A stretch of 46,910 nt of DNA from Xanthoparmelia taractica. Taxonomy: Eukaryota; Ascomycota; Lecanoromycetes; Lecanorales; Parmeliaceae. Location of the stretch: NCBI GenBank assembly GCA_033085395.1, contig JANQBS010000285.1:1-46910 (forward strand), read 5' to 3'. The position numbers were made by a program, and so were the translations under genes. The stretch's first letter is position 1. Each line of letters begins with the position of its first letter. Under the pieces are notes generated by a model, which was not told where the DNA came from, ran no database searches, and saw nothing but the letters and a program-made list of their open reading frames with translations. This document shows positions 22,458 to 34,961 of the stretch, piece after piece.

Positions 22458-23487
22458 ATGCAGCGCTTCATTGTGACCGCCGCGCTCTTCGCCGGCCTCA
22501 CTCTCTCCCAAGACCTCTCCCAGATTCAGGCTCTTCCACCTTGCGGCGTAAGTATCTCTCAATGCTGCCGACATCAACTGACAGCTTCATGGCCATTCGC
22601 TAACGAGAACCCAGCAAACATGTATCAACAACATGTTGGGCCAGGCAGAGAGCTTAGGATGCTCAACCTCGGACTTGGCCTGCCTCTGCAAGAACATGAA
22701 TTTCGGCTATGGCGTCCGTGATTGCTCAATCGCTGTCTGCGGTGCAGCCGGTGTCGACCCAACCAATATCATCTCTGTCGGAAACAGCTTCTGCTCCCGT
22801 CCGCCCATCCTCCTCCCCATGATGAAAAGCAGTTACTGACAATACTCCGCAGAGGTTTCGTCAGGCAGCGCCAGCGGTGGCTCCACCGCCACCGTCGCAC
22901 AGACCGCCGTCTCTGGTACCACTGCCGTCTCTGCCGCACCATCAAGTGGCTCTGCTGGAGGCGCCGGCGCCGGTGTCATCACCACCACCGATAGCGCAGG
23001 TTCCACCTATACTACGACCACGGGCGCGGCCGTGGCGACTGGCAGTGGCAGTGGCAGTGGCAGCAGCAACGGAACCTCGGGCGCCGGGAATGGGACTGCG
23101 GTCTCGGGGGGTTCGGGCACAAACAGTACCTCGGGCACAACTGGTACCTCAGGCAGCAATAGCACCTCAGGCACCAATGGCACCGCTGGAGGAGTCGTCA
23201 CCAGCGGCGCCGGCAGCGCCACCGTGTCATCGGTAAGTTCGATATTCCAATGTTCACCAGCTATAATCTGAATACTAACAATTCACAAGGCGGGATCATC
23301 CTCAACCGCCAGCTCCGCCGGCGGCTCATCTAGCTCAGGCAGCGAGTCGGGCTCCTCCTCCTCAGGCAGTGGCACACCCACCGGGGGCTCCACCTCGCCC
23401 AGCTCATCCAGCAGATCGGAAGCCACCCACGTTGCAGCTGGCGGCCTCGTCGGTCTCGCTGGTCTCGCCGCTTACGCGCTGTTGTAG
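22458..23487 (+). CDS. CFEM-domain GPI-anchored cell-surface protein, 283 aa
   Basis: Four exons: 22458-22547, 22615-22798, 22853-23232 and 23290-23487. Introns are 67, 54 and 57 bp; donors are GTAAGT, GTCCGC (non-consensus) and GTAAGT, with TACTGAC and ACTAAC branch sites in the second and third. The protein starts with a signal peptide of about 17 residues. A CFEM domain (residues about 29-93) follows with all eight Cys in the expected order: PCGQTC, GC, LACLC, RDC, VCG and SFC. From about residue 95 to 260 it is a low-complexity Ser/Gly/Thr stalk with many Asn-x-Ser/Thr sites. It ends in a hydrophobic tail after a small-residue region, as required for GPI attachment. CFEM proteins act in haem uptake, wall integrity or host interaction; which of these applies here cannot be told. 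The second intron boundary is the least certain part. Confidence 0.88.
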
Positions 23488-25612
23488 GCGAAAAGGGATC
23501 CTCACTCAGCATGCATTCAACGGATTTGGAAAAAGAAAGAGAAAAAGTTCGCCCTACGTGCTGCTCTCGTGCTTCTTGTATACGCTCGATACCCTTCCTT
23601 CATCATCCGTCATTCATTCCTTCCTTCATTCAATAACCACCCCCATCAACCTTGTCATGTCGCATACGAGAGAGAGGAAGCATCAAATACCATTCGGTTG
23701 AGCCGGATTGAGAAGCAGAAGAGGGGACTGGCTTAATAGGCATTAGAGCGTTCTTTCAACATGGCTATGCTCCCCTCTTCTTTCGAGTACTTTGAACATA
23801 TACCACACCTTAATACCTACCTGCCCTCCCTTCCTTCCTGTACGTACCTAGTCTGCTTGCTTTAGCGGTATCAAATGAACAAAGATTGCATTCATGGCAT
23901 TCAGTATTGAGTGAGATGAGATGAGATGTGTAGTGTTTTAAGTGTGATTTTTAGTGCTTATGCTGGCCCTGGAGGTTTCATACTACATGGTAAGGTAATC
24001 TCGTAATAGTAATATCCGTAATCCCCAGTGCACTGCTACAGACATATATACATACACCGCTACCCTACCCTACTACCCTACCTCACTTGGCTGAACTGAT
24101 CCGATCTGGTCTCATTACCTTTACCCAACGCACCTTTCTCCCCCGTCCCCCCTGCACCCCCACCTGTGTCCAGCTGGCTGGCCTTTAATGTGCTTGCTTC
24201 GAACATATTGCCATTTCACATTTCCATTCCCATGTCCGTCTCTTTATCTCCATTTTTCATTTGCATTTGCATTTGCATTTTCACACCCTTTTTTTCCATC
24301 TCCGCGCGTCATACCCATTTTTCCCGGCATCATACATCATACACTCAATACCCCGAAGATGCAACTTCACGATTACTTGTCTCGATCTCTCGAGATGCGG
24401 GATGGAGGGATGTATTGATGATAAGTTGGCGAGACAGACTTTTTTGCTTTTTTTGCTTTTTTTGCTTTTTTTTTATGGATGGAGGATGGAGAGCGGAGGG
24501 GGTTGAGTGGGCTGGGTGGGGTTTTGGTGTGAGTGGGCTGCTGGCGGTGGTTTTGGTGGGAGTTGGGTGGGTTGGTTTTGGGGGGGGGGGGGGTATTTGG
24601 TGCGTGGATGTGGGAGTGGTTGTAGGGGGGAGGAGGAAAGGTTGGAGGGGGGAGGAGGAGAGGAGAGGAGGGGGAGAGGTAGTTGTGGGAGGAGGAGGAG
24701 GGGTTGGAGGAGGGGAGGTAGTGGGGGGAGAGATAGGGGTAGGAGTAGAAGTGGAAGTGGACGGAGAGGTAGGGGTATGGGTGGGAGTGGGAGTGGGAGT
24801 GGATGGAGTAGGGGTAGGGGTAGAGCTGAGGTAGAGGTAGTTGTAGAACTGGTGGGTGGGTTAGACATCGGTTTCGCTGATTGGTTTGCTTGATTTGATT
24901 TGCTATGCTATGCTGGTGGTTCCAGTTTTCTGGCAAGAGTTGTTTCTGGGTTTTTGTGTTGTAGGTGAGAAGGCTGTTTCTGCGCAGTTGAGGTGGGTTG
25001 GCGTTGAGGTAGAGGTGAGTAGAGGGAGCTGTGGTGTGGGGTGGGGGCTTGAGGGTGGGATTGCGGGCTTTTCAATTCTCCTGGACGAATGGCAAGGAAC
25101 TAATTTATGCAAAGGTGGTGCGTGATAAGTTGTTAAGTCTGGGGTTTCTCGATCAGGGGATTTGCACGCTGCTATTGTTGTATTCTCTGCTGGCGGGGTG
25201 GAGGTCTGTTGATCAGCAATATTGGTGAAGAGAGGGCGTCGAAGCATTCACTGGACGTGTTGGCGATTGCTAGGGCTTGTGGTTATCATGGGTTGGCGAG
25301 GAGGTGATGGCGCGGATGTTCGTCGGTTGGAAAAGCTCCATCGAGAGCGTGGTCCCGGGTCTGGTGGTCGAGGACATGGTTTCCTACGCTGCATGTAAAT
25401 GCGCTTCTGTTTTCAATGTAGTCTGCTGATCCATGACTTATGCATGCAACTCGGCGATTGTGAGAAGGTCTTAGCAACACATTTGGTGGGCCGGAGCCTT
25501 TTCTTCGTTGGTCTCTAAATCTCGATATTTTGAGCAATTGGACAACCGTAAATGCTTTTCACGCAATCATTTTGCATGGCTTGAGGATGCTCCCTTGGAG
25601 ATGTCCAGAGTA
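23488..25612. other. Gene-free region rich in simple and G-rich sequence
   Basis: Long frames across 24166-24936 on both strands are products of low-complexity sequence and have no domain. The region holds ATTTGC-type and TTTTTTGC-type short repeats and a G-rich tract (listed separately). No RNA gene is recognised. Confidence 0.5.
24440..24860. repeat. Low-complexity tract: T-rich repeat then G-rich strand
   Basis: At 24440-24474 a T-rich repeat with GC steps occurs about four times. From about 24480 to 24860 the plus strand consists almost entirely of G, A and T with many GGG runs, including 14 consecutive G at 24580-24593, and GGGAGTGGGAGTGGGAGTGG-like units near 24782-24802. Many four-run combinations could fold as G-quadruplexes on the plus strand. 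Confidence 0.85.
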
Positions 25613-26086
25613 TTATCGTCTCCCTCGTCCCCTATCATCTTCCTCCTCATCACTCGAATCTCGAAAACCACGTTCCAACTCCCGACTTAACCTTCTATCA
25701 CCATCTGTATTCGAGTTAACGGCGACATCATTTCTCCCCCGAGGCACATCCTCCGAAAGATTGTCAAAACCCTCTTCCAACTCTTCATCGCCAAGCAAGC
25801 TATTCAAGCTGGCGCGTCGCTTGGAGTGGCCGACAAGGGTTTGAATGCGAGTCAAGAGGCGGGCGGTGATGGATGGATTGTTGGAAGAGGACTGAGAGGA
25901 AGGTAGTAGGCTGTATGAAGAGCGTGCGCGGAAATGGCGATAGTAGGGGAGAAGAACATAGGTATTTAAGAGGTAGAGCGCAAGGGCGAAGATAGGTGGA
26001 AGGAGTACTGCCTATCGGGAGTCAGTTCAATCATGCAATACTATGAGAAGAAGAGGCTAGCATACCTCCCAAGCGTATGCGCTCAT
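25613..26086 (-). CDS. Small single-pass membrane protein, unknown, 139 aa
   Basis: Two minus-strand exons: 26086-26066 (ATG and six more codons, MSAYAWE) and 26011-25613. They join in phase 0 across a 54 bp intron (26065-26012) with donor GTATGC, a CTGAC branch site and acceptor GATAG. Residues about 8-30 form a hydrophobic segment ending in Tyr-Tyr-Arg-His, a likely membrane anchor. It is followed by a Ser-rich stretch, a basic helix (residues about 56-72), the motif SLLGDEELEEGFD and a charged tail ending DEEEDDRGRGRR. I do not recognise a named family, but the compact layout with a short N-terminal membrane anchor and a phased intron makes a real gene likely. It is divergent from the formin gene, with about 750 bp between the start codons. 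Confidence 0.6.
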
Positions 26087-26834
26087 GATGTCTGCGTGGT
26101 TGCAAGAGGGGTATTTTTGTACCGTGGACGGAGGTTGTTGGTCAGCTGGTAGAATGCTCAAGCTAAAGAAAGCCTTTGAAGGGCAGAGCTGAAAGCATGC
26201 TGACAGGCCTTCTTGAAACCAATCTGAGTAAGCCTTGCTATAGGATCAATAGCATCTCTCAGAGTAGGGTAGTACCGAGTAGAGGGTGAAAAGGCACAGA
26301 CTGTTAAAATAGAGTAGGCATAAGCAGCCGTGTGGAGAGGAGGCGTGAAGGGTGGTGGAAAGGTCAGGGAGAGAGAGGCTTTGTGTGGACCGCCTCGTGT
26401 TTTGCGGCTGCCGTAGTATTATCTCACTAGCGCGATGGGATCCCCCTATGCGGCAAAGAAAGATTACGAGGGAAACATCCTCACAACCTCGCCGTCCTTC
26501 CCTTTTTCCAGACCAGTCATTCCTCTCCACGTTGAAATGCTTCACTGCCACTGGTCTTCTTCCTAGCCTTTGACAGGCTTTGTTCTGCTTTCTCTTCCCC
26601 TTCTGCCGCTCGCATGGTTCTCACGGCGATGCAAACGATCCTTGGCAAACAACCGTCCCCTTACCGATTATCTAACGGCACGTTGACCGAGTATGACCGC
26701 TGATCTAAAGTCATAATTACAGAACCTTGACATCTTCACGGCTACTGAGCGACCCAGCGGTCGAGTCGTCGAGCTGGAGGACATTCAACTCCCACGGCGC
26801 CTGGGAGCGAAGAAAAGGCGTTGTCTCTAAGCAA
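26087..26834. other. Divergent upstream region of the membrane protein and formin genes
   Basis: No gene is supported. The frame leading into the formin is open from about 26709 but has no ATG before 26835; an acceptor-like TTACAG ends at 26722, so a 5' untranslated exon with an intron is possible. Confidence 0.4.
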
Positions 26835-29800
26835 ATGCCTACCAACAACGTGACCCTTGATGGCAAGTCGCGCCAGTCTTCAGGAGGAAGGTCTTTTTTT
26901 GGGCGGAAGATACATAAAGAAAGGTCGCAAGACTTGTATAGTCAAGATGATGGCGGCTCAGTCCTGGAGGTGCCCAGTACCACCAGCAGCGCCAACGGAT
27001 CAAGATCCTCACGATACTCACACAGATCGCTAATGCCATCTGAGGACTCAGGCCAAGATGGAGATAACTCGGGCTTATCGATGACTGCTGGTGTCATCAC
27101 GTCGATACCTTATGATAGTGTGTCACCCGGTGGGAAGACTCCTATTTCCGTGGACTATTTGCCTAAGAACGACATGAACCTTTCACGGAGAGAACCCTTA
27201 CCGCACCATTTGGCCAAAGGAGGCAAAGACTTCCATCAATATCCTTCATTCAATCCCTCAGAAGCTACAAACGGTTCCTCACATCCTACTGGACCGCGAC
27301 CTCCACCTCATTCATCCGCTACCCAATCATCTTTGAAGCCTTTCAATGGCATCCTTCCTACACGCGACAGCAGTCGCAAACCTATACAAACTGATTCCGG
27401 AAGCATCTACAATGACTCGCATAGCACCTACAACTCCACCTCCACAGGCGACACATCTTCCAATCACCGAAACTCGTTCGACCAAATGAGCGTCCTCTCC
27501 GCAGCTTCGTCTGTCACGCGAGGCTCTAGCATCTTCTCGTCCGATAATTCATCACGAACAGCAGTGCAGGAATCACGACCGGGTACCTCATCTCGGGGCT
27601 CACACCATGCTAGCGCTTGGACCCCACAGCAACCCTCGGGGTTCAATTCCTCCACATCGTTCAATCCAGATGGTTTTCATTTCCCGCGGCCCGCTGATGA
27701 CCGAGTCGTAGAGAGACAGTTCGTCGAAATGATGAACAAGCGCAATTGGCAGGCTATGCCTGAACAAGCGCGGCGGCAGATGATGGCCTATCCTACAAGC
27801 AAGAAATGGCAGTTAGTACATCAAGATCGGATGGTAGAATGGCAGGGAGAGCAAAAGAGAAGGACTCATGCTCGACAGACGATGCTTAGTCACGACGGTT
27901 CTCATGGCATCCTGACAAGAGCAGACGAGGAGGGAAGCCCCGAATGGTACGTCAGGAGGGTCATGAATGACACCATAACGCCGAAGCAACTGGGTAGCCT
28001 GAGTGTCAGTCTGAGGACGCAACCGATCAGCTGGGTCAAGTCGTTCGTCGAAGCGCAGGGTCAAGTGGCTTTGACGAATGTCCTTGCGAAAATCAATCGA
28101 CGGCAAGGTCAAGGGCCGGCTCCTGCTTCAGGTTCTACAAGTGACAAAGATCTGGATCGCGAGTACGATATTATCAAATGTCTCAAAGCTTTGATGAACA
28201 ATAAATATGGTGCCGACGATGCTTTGGCTCATCAACAGGTCGTTGTATCTCTTGCGACCTCCTTGATCTCTCCACGACTGACTACTCGCAAATTGGTCAG
28301 CGAAGTCTTGACGTTCCTATGTCATTGGGCCGAAGGAGAAGGGCACCTGAAGGTGCTTCAAGCTATGGACCATGTCAAGAGCCAGCAGGGAGAGAACGGG
28401 CGCTTCGATGCCTGGATGCGAATAGTGGAAGTTACAATAGATGGGCGGGGCAAGATGGGCAGCCTTGTGGGTGCTAGCGAAGAAGTCCGTAGTGGAGGCA
28501 TCGGCATGGAAAATCTCCTCATGGAATACGCACTTGCTACGCTTTTTCTAATGAACATGGTTATCGATGCGCCGGAGCACGATTTGCAGTTACGATGCCA
28601 CATCAGAGCCCAATTTACCTCTTGCGGCATCAAGAGAATATTGCACAAGATGGAAGACTTCCAGTACGACGCTATCGACAAACAGGTAGAGCGATATCGA
28701 GAAAACGAGGCCATTGACTACGAGGACCTGCTTCAGCGCGAGAATAGCAGCATGAAAGATGATATAGACGCAGAGGTCAAGGACATGCAAGATCCATTGC
28801 AGATCGTGGACGCCATACAGTCAAAAGTACAAGGAAGCCGTGCGCAAGACTACTTCCTCTCTGCCATGCAACATATGTTGTTGATCCGAGACAACGATGG
28901 AGAAGATCGATTACGAATGTTTCAACTGGTCGACGCCATGCTCAGCTATGTTGCTATGGATCGCAGACTGCCAGACATGGATCTCAAACAGAGTCTCAAC
29001 TTTTCGGTTCAAAGCCTGCTGGATAGATTGCATACAGATTCCGAAGCACGCCAGGCTTTGGATGAGACCACCGAAGCAAGGCAATTGGCGGACTCTGCTA
29101 TGGCCGAGCGTGATGAGATGAAGGCAAGGATTGACATGGGAGCCGATGGACTCGTAGCGAAATTGCAGAAGCAGTTGGAAGAGCAGACCCAAATAATAGA
29201 GCTCCAGGGACGGCAATTCCAAGCCTTGAAGGCCGAACTTGCCGATCTCCAACGGATTCGCGCTGGAGAATTGCAAAGGAATGAGCTGGAAACTAGAGAG
29301 CTGTACCTCATGCTCCGTGATGCCCAGGATTTTGCTGCTTCTGTGGCTAAGAAGGGAGTTCCTGAGGCGCTTGCTTCAACAGGCCCAAAGAAAATGCAGG
29401 GCATTTTAGATCGCGATACTCTCATGTCTCGACTGGAAACGCAACTTGAGCGGGCGAAGACGCAATGCAAGTTGGAGGGCAAAGTCTGGCAGCAAGCTGG
29501 TCCTTCCGACAGACTACGAGAACTGCGCGAACAAATGGACGGCGGTGATTCGAGCCCGTCAGAGAGTGACTTCGCAAGCAGGGTTACGAGGCAATTTAGT
29601 CCTGGTCCCCTTGCTATGACCTCCCGAAGCAAAATACTCAAAGGTCCAAGGCGAGCTGCCGCCGATGCTTTGGCTGCAAGCGAAGAACAGGCCTACCGGG
29701 TCTCGGGCGAAGGCGACGATGCAATCATCTATGAGAAACCGCGGCTAATCGAGATGAGCCGTCCCAAGTTGAGTACCAAACAAGCTACGGGCCTCTTGGG

Positions 29801-32310
29801 CGAAATCGCTGCCAAGGTTCGCAGGTACGACGGAAGCGACGACGATGATGGCGATGGCGTTACCACCGGACCTTCTCACCCGAGCTTAGAGTCTGACTCT
29901 CCGAAGACCCCTATCGATGAAATTCCTCCTCCGCTTGAAAAAGCCAAAGAAATGCCACCGCCTCCGCTACCCACAGCGCCCATAATGCCTGGTTTCGAGA
30001 TGGGTCCTCCACCGCCTCCGCTACCTTCAATGGCTCCTTCAATATCATTACCATCAGTACCAGTGGCTCCTCCGTTGCCTCCGACCTCGATGCCAGGCTT
30101 CTCCTCTGACGCCCCTCCTCCGCCACCTCCCCCAATGCCAGGCACACCTCGGACAACGACATCGTCTACGCGGACTTCAATGGGTCCACCCCCTACTCCT
30201 GGTGCACCTCCTACCCCTAGCGCACCTCCTCTTCCAGGCCTACAAAAAGGTGGCTACTTTCCCCAGGCCCAGTATAATCCAGTACCCACTATCGGGCTCC
30301 CTTTCATTCGCCCGAAAGGGAAGCTCAAGGCTATACATTGGGACAAAGTCGACGCTCCTCAAGTCACAGTCTGGGCTTCTCATACACCAACCCATCAGGC
30401 TAAGGAGGAGAAGTATATGGAACTGTCAAGAAAAGGCGTTCTAGATGAGGTCGAAAAGCTCTTCATGGCCAAAGAGATCAAAAAGATTGGTGCTGCCAAA
30501 GGTGGGAGATCTGACAAGAAGCAGATTATCGGAAATGACTTGCGACAAAAGTTCCTCATTGCTTTGTCCAAATTCTCGACGCAGTCTGCCGACGAGGTGA
30601 TCCGCATGATAATACACTGTGATAAGGACATGCTAGATAACCAAGTGGTTATGGAATTTCTGCAAAGAGAAGATCTGTGCGTAGTACCCGACAATACCGC
30701 CAAGCTCATGGCTCCTTATAGCAAGGACTGGACTGGACCGGACGTAGAACGGACGCAAAGAGAGCAGGATCCGAATGAGCTTACAAGAGAAGATCAGATT
30801 TATCTAGCGACCGCATATGAGCTCCATCATTACTGGAAGTCAAGAATGAGAGCTTTGTCACTGACGCGCACGTTCGAGGGCGAATATGACGAGATCTCAA
30901 AGCACCTTAAAGAAATCGTTACTGTATCCGAGTCTTTGCGTGACTCGGTTGCCTTAATGAACATTCTTGGACTTATCCTGGATATTGGCAACTACATGAA
31001 CGATTCGAACAAACAAGCCACTGGTTTCAAGCTGAGCTCCCTTGCGCGCCTGGGAATGGTCAAAGATGAGAAGAATGAATCCACTTTTGCAGACCTTGTG
31101 GAGCGAATAGTTCGAAAACAATACCCAGAATGGGAAGGCTTTGTTGACGATATTGGTGGTGTACTTACCGTGCAGAAGCTCAACGTCGAACAGCTGCGCC
31201 TCGACGCGAAGAGGTACATCGATAACATTAGGAACGTACAGATGTCGCTTGATTCTGGCAATCTCAGCGACAGTAAGAAGTTTCACCCACAAGACCGTGT
31301 TAATCAGGTTGTACAGCGGTCCATGAAGGAGGCGCGGCGGAAAGCGGAGCAGATGCAGTTGTATCTTGATGAGATGAATAGAACTTACGACGACATCATG
31401 ACGTTCTATGGCGAGGACAGCACGGACGAAACTGCGAGACGGGAATTCTTTGATAAGCTAGCCAAATTCGTTACCGAATGGAAGGTAAGCTTCGAGGAAT
31501 ATGTTCTCTGTGTGGATGACTGTTGCTAATAACCGGCAGCGTTCTAAGGAAAAGAATATTATCATGGAAGAAACCCACAAACGCAATGAAGCCTCCATGG
31601 CGCGTAAACGTGCTAACGCTAAAGCCATCAATCCCGCTGCCGCCAACTCTGGCGCTGAAACACCAGACGGTCCCCTCTCCCCTTCAACCACCGGCGCTAT
31701 GGATTCGCTCCTTGAGAAGCTTCGGGCCGCCGCACCCCAAGCCCGCGACACGCGCGACCGTAGGCGCAGGGCACGCCTTAAGGACCGCCATCAGATTCGT
31801 ATAGCTAGCGGACAAAGCATGCCTGACCTGGCTGAAGTATCGAACAGCGGCACTGAAAAGGAGGAACCTGACAAAGCTCTGCTGAGTCCTCCGGGGGTCA
31901 CGAATGGAGATGAGCCTAGCGAAAAAATGGAACCCATCAGCGAAGGCGAAGATGTCGCGGAGCGCGCTGCTAGTATGCTGCAAGGTCTTCGTGGCAATGC
32001 CGATAGCGGCAGACCTGGCAGCAGAGATGGTAGTCTCCGCGTACGAAGGAGAAGGGAAAGCGCCAACGACGAACGACAGAATCGTCGAAGTAGAAGGAGA
32101 GTGAGAGAAAGCTCGAGCACGGCTGATGATGAAGCGGAAACGCTCAGTCCGAGACAAGAGACTCCCATACCAGAGATCCAGGAACCAGAGGTTGAGGATG
32201 GCGGAGATGAGGCGGAGGAGATGGACGTGCCGAAGACGGTCGTGGTGCCGCCAAGTCCTGAAGGAACAGCAACAAAACCGGTGCTGTTGGACGAAGGAGA
32301 GGTGTCCTAA
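26835..32310 (+). CDS. sepA: Diaphanous-type formin (SepA/Bni1 class), 1,806 aa
   Basis: Formins nucleate and elongate actin cables; in moulds the SepA/Bni1 type works at hyphal tips and septa under Rho GTPases. Exons are 26835-31484 and 31540-32310, with a 55 bp intron (GTAAGC donor, GCTAATAAC branch, GGCAG acceptor). The N-terminal 280 residues are Ser-rich and disordered. The GTPase-binding and FH3 region follows at about 280-720, a coiled coil at about 735-830, and a proline-rich FH1 at about 1030-1140 with several PPPPP runs that would bind profilin-actin. FH2 is at about 1153-1540, opening with KLKAIHWDKVD and containing GNYMND. The C-terminal autoregulatory DAD lies at about 1600-1640 (MDSLLEKLR, then a basic RDRRRRARLK patch). 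Length and order match the family. I start at 26835 because no ATG lies upstream in frame. Confidence 0.95.
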
Positions 32311-33111
32311 AATAGGGACTGGGGTTGTATATTACTATATCCATTCGGCCTTTTTTCGTTTCGTGTGTACAGGATACTTGCCCTAGTAATACCCTTTACT
32401 GTATTATGGAAGCGCCGGAGCAGATGGATAAGGGGTGTTTTTTCAGTCTTAGCATTTCCGCATAGCGATCGCGTCACGCTGTGACAGGCATGGCGCTTGT
32501 CATGGCAAGAGAATAGTGTACATTGGATTTCATGGCACTTTTGCCAACGAGTGCATCAAGTCAGTCAAAATCTACGCCCGTGTTCAACAACATGGCTTGC
32601 TACTTGTGATACGCTCTGCACTGTTAGGGAAGACGCTACAGGAATATGTTTCCGGCATGTTTGCGATTGATGGGCGCTACTAGCTGTGGAACGACCTCAC
32701 TTTGCCAAGGCCACTACAAGCAAGGAGTTGCTTTGTAGAGTTAGTCCAATTCATCTGACAAAGCTTTGGCATAGGGAGTGAGGAGGGAAAAAAACTGTTC
32801 CTTCTCAAAGGTGACGAATTTCTGTTACGTACTGACCAATCGCAATTGGCTATTCAATGCGGCCGGAAGGAATAAGCTTGCATGCATGCTGCAAAAGGTA
32901 GGAAGGTTACTCATCCAAAGTATCACATTGGTGCACTGTACGAGTACTTTATGCACACTCTTCGATCTCTTTTCCAAGACCTTCCCCGAGCCCAGGCGAT
33001 ACTGAGTAATCTTCAGACCAGCCTAAGAGATCTATGTCCTCCGTCCACTTTTTTCCAGTCATCTCTTCTCGATAATTCTAGATGTGCAACCGGTAGCGCA
33101 CAGCAGCTATT
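32311..33111. other. Intergenic region, no supported gene
   Basis: Between the formin stop codon and the FAD oxidase start. Short frames of 75-90 codons on plus (32778-33160) overlap the upstream region of the oxidase and have no domain. Confidence 0.45.
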
Positions 33112-34961
33112 ATGCGCTCTTTCCAAATCGCCGGCTTCGCAGCCTCATTGGTCTTCTTGACGAGTCTCGGCAATGCTATTGCTACTAGCACAAGTACATT
33201 TGCCGATTTGTTTGATTCATTGGGTAACCTCAGTCATTTTGGCAAAACGGCCACCACATTAAGCGCGCTCGATCATTTGACAGCCGCCGACGCAGGTGGT
33301 CCATGTGCAAGAACCGTGAGATCCCATAGAACCCTAGGCCATTCTTTTTTGCATCTCAAACCCTCCGCTGACTGCACCCGTAAAAGTGCAAATTTCTGGG
33401 TATCATCCTACCCAATATTACGAGCCAGATAGGAAGCCCCTCTTACATCCAGCAAGAAGCCTCATACTGGTCGGCACAACAAGCAGAGACCCAGCCAGTT
33501 TGCCGGATACAACCAGGGTCCGCCATCGATGTATCCGCCTCTCTGGTCATCACCAAATTCTTTGGCTGTCCCTTCGCCGTGAAAAGTGGAGGTCATGCCA
33601 ATTTTGCCGGTGCATCGAATATTCAAGGCGGCCTCACGATCGATTTAGCCAACCTCAACCAGATACAGGTATCCCAGGACAGGACTCTGACGCATGTAGG
33701 AGCCGGCAATCGTTGGATCAATGTATACAGTCAATTGGGTGAGCAGCAACTCGCCGTTATCGGTGGTCGGGTTGCAAACATCGGTGTGGGGGGTTTGACG
33801 CTGGGAGGTACGCTGCGCGAAAGTAGCAACCTCATAAAAAGAACGCTAACAGATACTAGGGGGTATATCTTTCTTCTCTGGCCGTCACGGATTCGCATGT
33901 GACAATGTCCGAAACTACGAGGTATAACCCTTTGAATATCTCCCACCTAGCCTTGATTTTGTCTAACCACATCCCAAGATTGTCCTCGCGGATTCCTCTA
34001 TAAGAAACGTAAATCATACATCGTATCCAGACCTCTTCTTCGCCCTGCGCGGTGGCGGCAATAACTTTGGCATCGTCACACGCTTTGATTTAGAAACCTT
34101 CCCCCAAGGCCTCATGTGGGGAGGATCTCGCATCTACCCCATTACAGCTAACGACTCGCTCATCAGTGCCTTTGACAGCTTCGCCCATAACGCCCCATCC
34201 GATCCGGATGCCGCGGTACTACTGATATTCTTCTACTACAATTCCACCTTTCTTAGCAGCACGGACATAGAGTACGCGAAACCGATGGTCAACCCGCCTA
34301 TTTTCCACGAAATCACGGCAATTGAGAGCGTCACATCCACAATGCGCATTACGAACTTGACGGGTCTGGTCCTCGAATTCGAGGAAGCGAACCCGTCCGG
34401 GTTCCGAGAGACATATTTCACAGCCACGGTCAAGCCGGATGCCGCATTGGAGAAAGAGATATTGGACATCTTCATAAGCGAAGTCGAGACCTTCAAAGAC
34501 GCGGAGAACGTTTTGCCGGCAATCGTGTTGCAACACATTACTACAAACACCATCTCGCACTTTCACAAAAACGGCGGCAACGCACTCGGCATCTCGGAGT
34601 CTGATGGTCCTTTACTCTGTAAGTGTCCACCAAGCATCTCTCACTTTTCTCTTCAGTTTTCTTCACCACTCGCTCACACATTTCACCAGTACTCGATCTC
34701 TCCATATCCTGGAGCTCCCCCTCCTCCGACGCGCTCATCCTAGCCGCCGGCGCCAGCTTCATCAACCGATGCACCGCTGCCGCCAAAGCCAGGGGCTTGG
34801 ATTACAAATTCATCTACCAGAACTACGCGGCCGAGGGACAAAGGGTGTTTGAAGGGTACGGGGAAGCGAACAAGGCGCGCCTGATTGAGGTTAGCGAGAA
34901 GTATGATCCGGAGAGAGTTTTTCAGAAGCTGCAGCCGGGGTATTTCAAGCTGGATGAGTGA
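33112..34961 (+). CDS. Secreted FAD-linked oxidase, berberine-bridge-like, 532 aa
   Basis: FAD oxidase of the VAO/BBE family, typically acting on sugars, alcohols or secondary metabolites. Five exons: 33112-33315, 33387-33807, 33860-33921, 33979-34618 and 34690-34961; the introns (71, 52, 57 and 71 bp) all start with GT, end with AG and keep frame. The N terminus is a signal peptide of about 24 residues. The FAD_binding_4 domain contains VKSGGH (His138, the usual covalent FAD site), VGVGGLTLGGG-like glycines (IGVGGLTLGG) and GRHGFACDNV. LRGGGNNFGIV follows near residue 250. The C-terminal BBE domain has FIYQNYA near 480 and ends with a DPERVFQKLQPGYF motif. At the second covalent position (Cys in plant BBE) the sequence has Arg, in GGRVANIGVGG, so FAD is probably attached only through His138. 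Substrate unknown. It is not obviously linked to the PKS 20 kb away. Confidence 0.92.

Noticed and set aside
24166..24936. Long frames on both strands (up to 222 codons)
   Set aside because: Produced by the G-rich low-complexity tract; products are Gly/Val or Pro/His/Ser runs without domains.
33860..33921. Cys in ACDNV as a second covalent FAD site of the oxidase
   Set aside because: It lies 84 residues after His138, too far; the usual Cys position before the VGVGG loop holds Arg.
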